Positions 62,245-64,000 of a DNA stretch of 64,000 nt are shown piece by piece. Below the pieces are notes generated by a model that saw only the letters and a program-made list of their open reading frames with translations, was not told the origin of the DNA and did no database searches. The first letter of the stretch is position 1; each line of letters starts with the position of its first letter. Position numbers and translations under genes: made by a program. Origin of the DNA: Devosia sp. MC521 (GTDB taxonomy: Bacteria > Pseudomonadota > Alphaproteobacteria > Rhizobiales > Devosiaceae); contig NZ_CP059902.1 in NCBI RefSeq assembly GCF_014127105.1, positions 653,001 through 717,000 on the forward strand, read 5' to 3'.

Positions 62245-63165
62245 ATGCCTCAACTCCGTATGACCGGTCGCGGTCTCTGGATCACCATGCTGATTGTGCC
62301 GCCGCTGGCTTTCGTGGCGCTCTTTATCGTCTATCCAATTCTGTCCGCCTTCGCCTATTCCTTCTTTGATTGGCAGGGGCTGAAGCGCGGCGACTTCGTT
62401 GGTCTTGAAAACTTCCACACGGTGCTCTTCGTCGAGCCTTACCGCAGCTGGACAATGAATGCCTTCAAGAACAACGTCATAGTATTCTTCGCGCTGATGG
62501 TGCTGCAGAACGGCTTGGGCTTCATCCTCGCCTATGCGCTATGGCGTGAACTGCCCGGCGCCCGCTTCCACCGGATCGCCGTCTTCCTGCCCGTGGTGCT
62601 CTCGACCATTATCGTGGCTTACCTCTTCAAGCTCTTCTACCATCCAATGTTCGGCGTGGTGAATTTGACGCTGAAGTCGGTAGGATTGGGCTGGTTGGCA
62701 CAACCCTGGCTCGGCCAGTCGGGCACGGCCCTGTGGTCGATCATTGTCGCGCAGGCATGGCATATGGTTGGTTTCCCAACGCTCGTCTTCCTTGCGGGCA
62801 TGCAGCGCATTCCGGGCGAAATCCTTGACGCCGTCCGCATGGAAACCGAGAGCGAATGGGTGAAGATCACCAAGGTCGTGTGGCCGCTGGTCGCGCCATC
62901 CGCGACAATCGTTTTCACCTTGCTCTTCGTGGGCGCATTCAACTGGTTCGAGCTGCCCTACATCATGGCAGGCCTTGATGGGTCGCCGTTCGGTTCCTCG
63001 GACGTGCTCGGCCTCTACTTCTACCGAACCGCCTTCGGCAACGTCTCTGCCGGTCAACAGGACTTTGGCCTTGGCAGTGCGCTGGCTGTGCTCATCTTCG
63101 TCTTTATTGCGGTCGTGGCTGCTGTCATCACCACCCGCCTGCGCGCTCGTGAGATCCAGATATGA
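62245..63165 (+). CDS. Sugar ABC transporter permease (MalF/UgpA type)
   Basis: The product is 306 residues with six membrane helices. Its coupling loop is EILDAVRMETESEWVKITKV; the usual EAA residues are less conserved than in the other permeases here. It overlaps the next permease gene by 4 bp. Confidence 0.88.
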   Translation: MPQLRMTGRGLWITMLIVPPLAFVALFIVYPILSAFAYSFFDWQGLKRGDFVGLENFHTVLFVEPYRSWTMNAFKNNVIVFFALMVLQNGLGFILAYALWRELPGARFHRIAVFLPVVLSTIIVAYLFKLFYHPMFGVVNLTLKSVGLGWLAQPWLGQSGTALWSIIVAQAWHMVGFPTLVFLAGMQRIPGEILDAVRMETESEWVKITKVVWPLVAPSATIVFTLLFVGAFNWFELPYIMAGLDGSPFGSSDVLGLYFYRTAFGNVSAGQQDFGLGSALAVLIFVFIAVVAAVITTRLRAREIQI

Positions 63166-64000
63166 CCTCTGCTTCCGCTGCTGCCGATAACAAATTCTAT
63201 CAGCGTAAGGGCCTGCTCGGCACCTTGGGGCGTGATGGTCTGTTGCAGGTCATTCTGATCGCCAACACCATCATCATGCTCGGACCGATCGTCATCATGG
63301 TCTTCTCGGCGTTCAAGACGACGCCGGAAATCTTCAAGTCGCCTTATGCTCTGCCGGACTTTGGGCAGATCGCCAATTTCATGAAGATTTGGACGCAGAC
63401 CAATTTCCTGCGCTATCTGATGAACTCGTTCATCGTCACCGGCTCGTCCATGGTGCTGATCCTGACGCTCGGGACTATGGCCGCCTATGCGCTGGGGCGC
63501 TATCAGTTCAAAGGCTCGACCTTTATTCTGATGTTCTTCCTCGCGGGCCTGACCCTGCCGCTGAAGCTAGCGATCATTCCGCTTTTCATGTTGTTGCGTG
63601 ATCTGCAGATCCTCAACAATCAGCTCTCACTGATCTTCGTCTATACGGCGATGGGTCTGCCAACGACCATCTTCATTATGACCGGCTTCATCCGCACGCT
63701 GCCCAATGAGCTCGAAGATGCCGCCCGTATGGATGGCGCTTCGGAAGCGCGGATCATGTGGTCGATCATGCTGCCTCTGGTGCGTCCGGCAATGGTGATC
63801 GCTGCCATTCAGAACGTCGTGCCAATCTGGAATGACTTCTTCTTCCCGCTGGTCTTTATCCAGAATGACGATCTGAAAACCCTGCCGCAGGGTCTCACCA
63901 CCTTTATGGGCGAATACACGACCGATTGGGGTGTGCTCTTCGCGGGGCTGACCCTCTCCGCTGCGCCGATCATTCTGATCTACATCATTCTTTCTAAGCA
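63162..64000 (+). CDS. Sugar ABC transporter permease (MalG type), partial at right edge
   Basis: The frame is open from ATG 63162 to the window end (279 complete codons). It has membrane helices after a polar tail of about 25 residues and the EAA loop ELEDAARMDGASEARIMWSI. It pairs with the preceding permease. Only a few C-terminal residues are missing by family length. Confidence 0.88.
   Translation, partial: MTSASAAADNKFYQRKGLLGTLGRDGLLQVILIANTIIMLGPIVIMVFSAFKTTPEIFKSPYALPDFGQIANFMKIWTQTNFLRYLMNSFIVTGSSMVLILTLGTMAAYALGRYQFKGSTFILMFFLAGLTLPLKLAIIPLFMLLRDLQILNNQLSLIFVYTAMGLPTTIFIMTGFIRTLPNELEDAARMDGASEARIMWSIMLPLVRPAMVIAAIQNVVPIWNDFFFPLVFIQNDDLKTLPQGLTTFMGEYTTDWGVLFAGLTLSAAPIILIYIILSK

Overview
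The window looks like a chromosomal segment of an alphaproteobacterium of the Hyphomicrobiales, possibly Devosia-like. This is inferred from the moderately high GC, the dense ABC-importer operons, the BioMNY, Ugp and M81 (MlrC-like) gene content, and a typical GC-rich intergenic repeat. No rRNA or tRNA gene was recognised. Almost everything is uptake and catabolism: seven ABC-type importers (one an ECF biotin transporter) and one polysaccharide-type ABC exporter lie in 64 kb.

Layout. 1-2450: minus-strand surface-polysaccharide genes (O-antigen ligase cut by the left edge, a membrane-anchored protein, a small secreted Ala-rich protein). 2535-3876: an intact IS3-family (IS2-group) element with a 5-bp target duplication. 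3882-4878: about 1 kb without genes. 4879-17218: a plus-strand run with a spermidine/putrescine-type ABC importer, amidase, M20 peptidase, FadR-type GntR regulator, RidA, FAD amine/amino-acid oxidase, DUF1028 protein, nitrilase-family hydrolase and a flavin monooxygenase-like protein. 17302-20126 (minus): a PglK/MsbA-type ABC transporter and a ureohydrolase with an altered metal motif. 20415-24037: XRE-cupin regulator and a polar amino-acid ABC importer. 24162-29488: C39-like protein, MFS transporter, LacI regulator, BioMNY, GAF protein. 29544-34520 (minus): ugpBAEC plus a glycerophosphodiesterase, with a Pho box upstream. 34876-38612: ROK kinase, CutC, M81 protein, NTF2-like protein. 38968-49670: Gfo/Idh oxidoreductase, sugar ABC importer, RpiR regulator, second M81 protein, RidA, SDR, and a D-threonine-aldolase-like PLP enzyme. 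50019-50768: a lone SDR. 50859-58677 (minus): murQ, a GNAT gene, nagZ and oppABCDF. 58773 to the right edge: RpiR/MurR regulator and another sugar ABC importer, cut by the right edge.

Three gene systems stand out. (1) The 4879-17218 genes and the separate ureohydrolase gene share a TGTATACA-type palindrome, so the GntR protein at 8877 may control a regulon for uptake and breakdown of an unidentified amine, amide or guanidino compound. (2) The 50859-64000 genes look like a peptidoglycan-recycling locus in which MurQ and NagZ are combined with a peptide ABC importer and a sugar ABC importer. The same GGAAT-N5-ATTCC palindrome stands before both transcription units. (3) The 36503-49670 genes pair two M81 proteins with a sugar importer, RidA and a D-amino-acid-type PLP enzyme; their common substrate is unknown.

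Functions are inferred from motifs and family resemblance read by eye. Regulator-operator links are inference from position and symmetry only.
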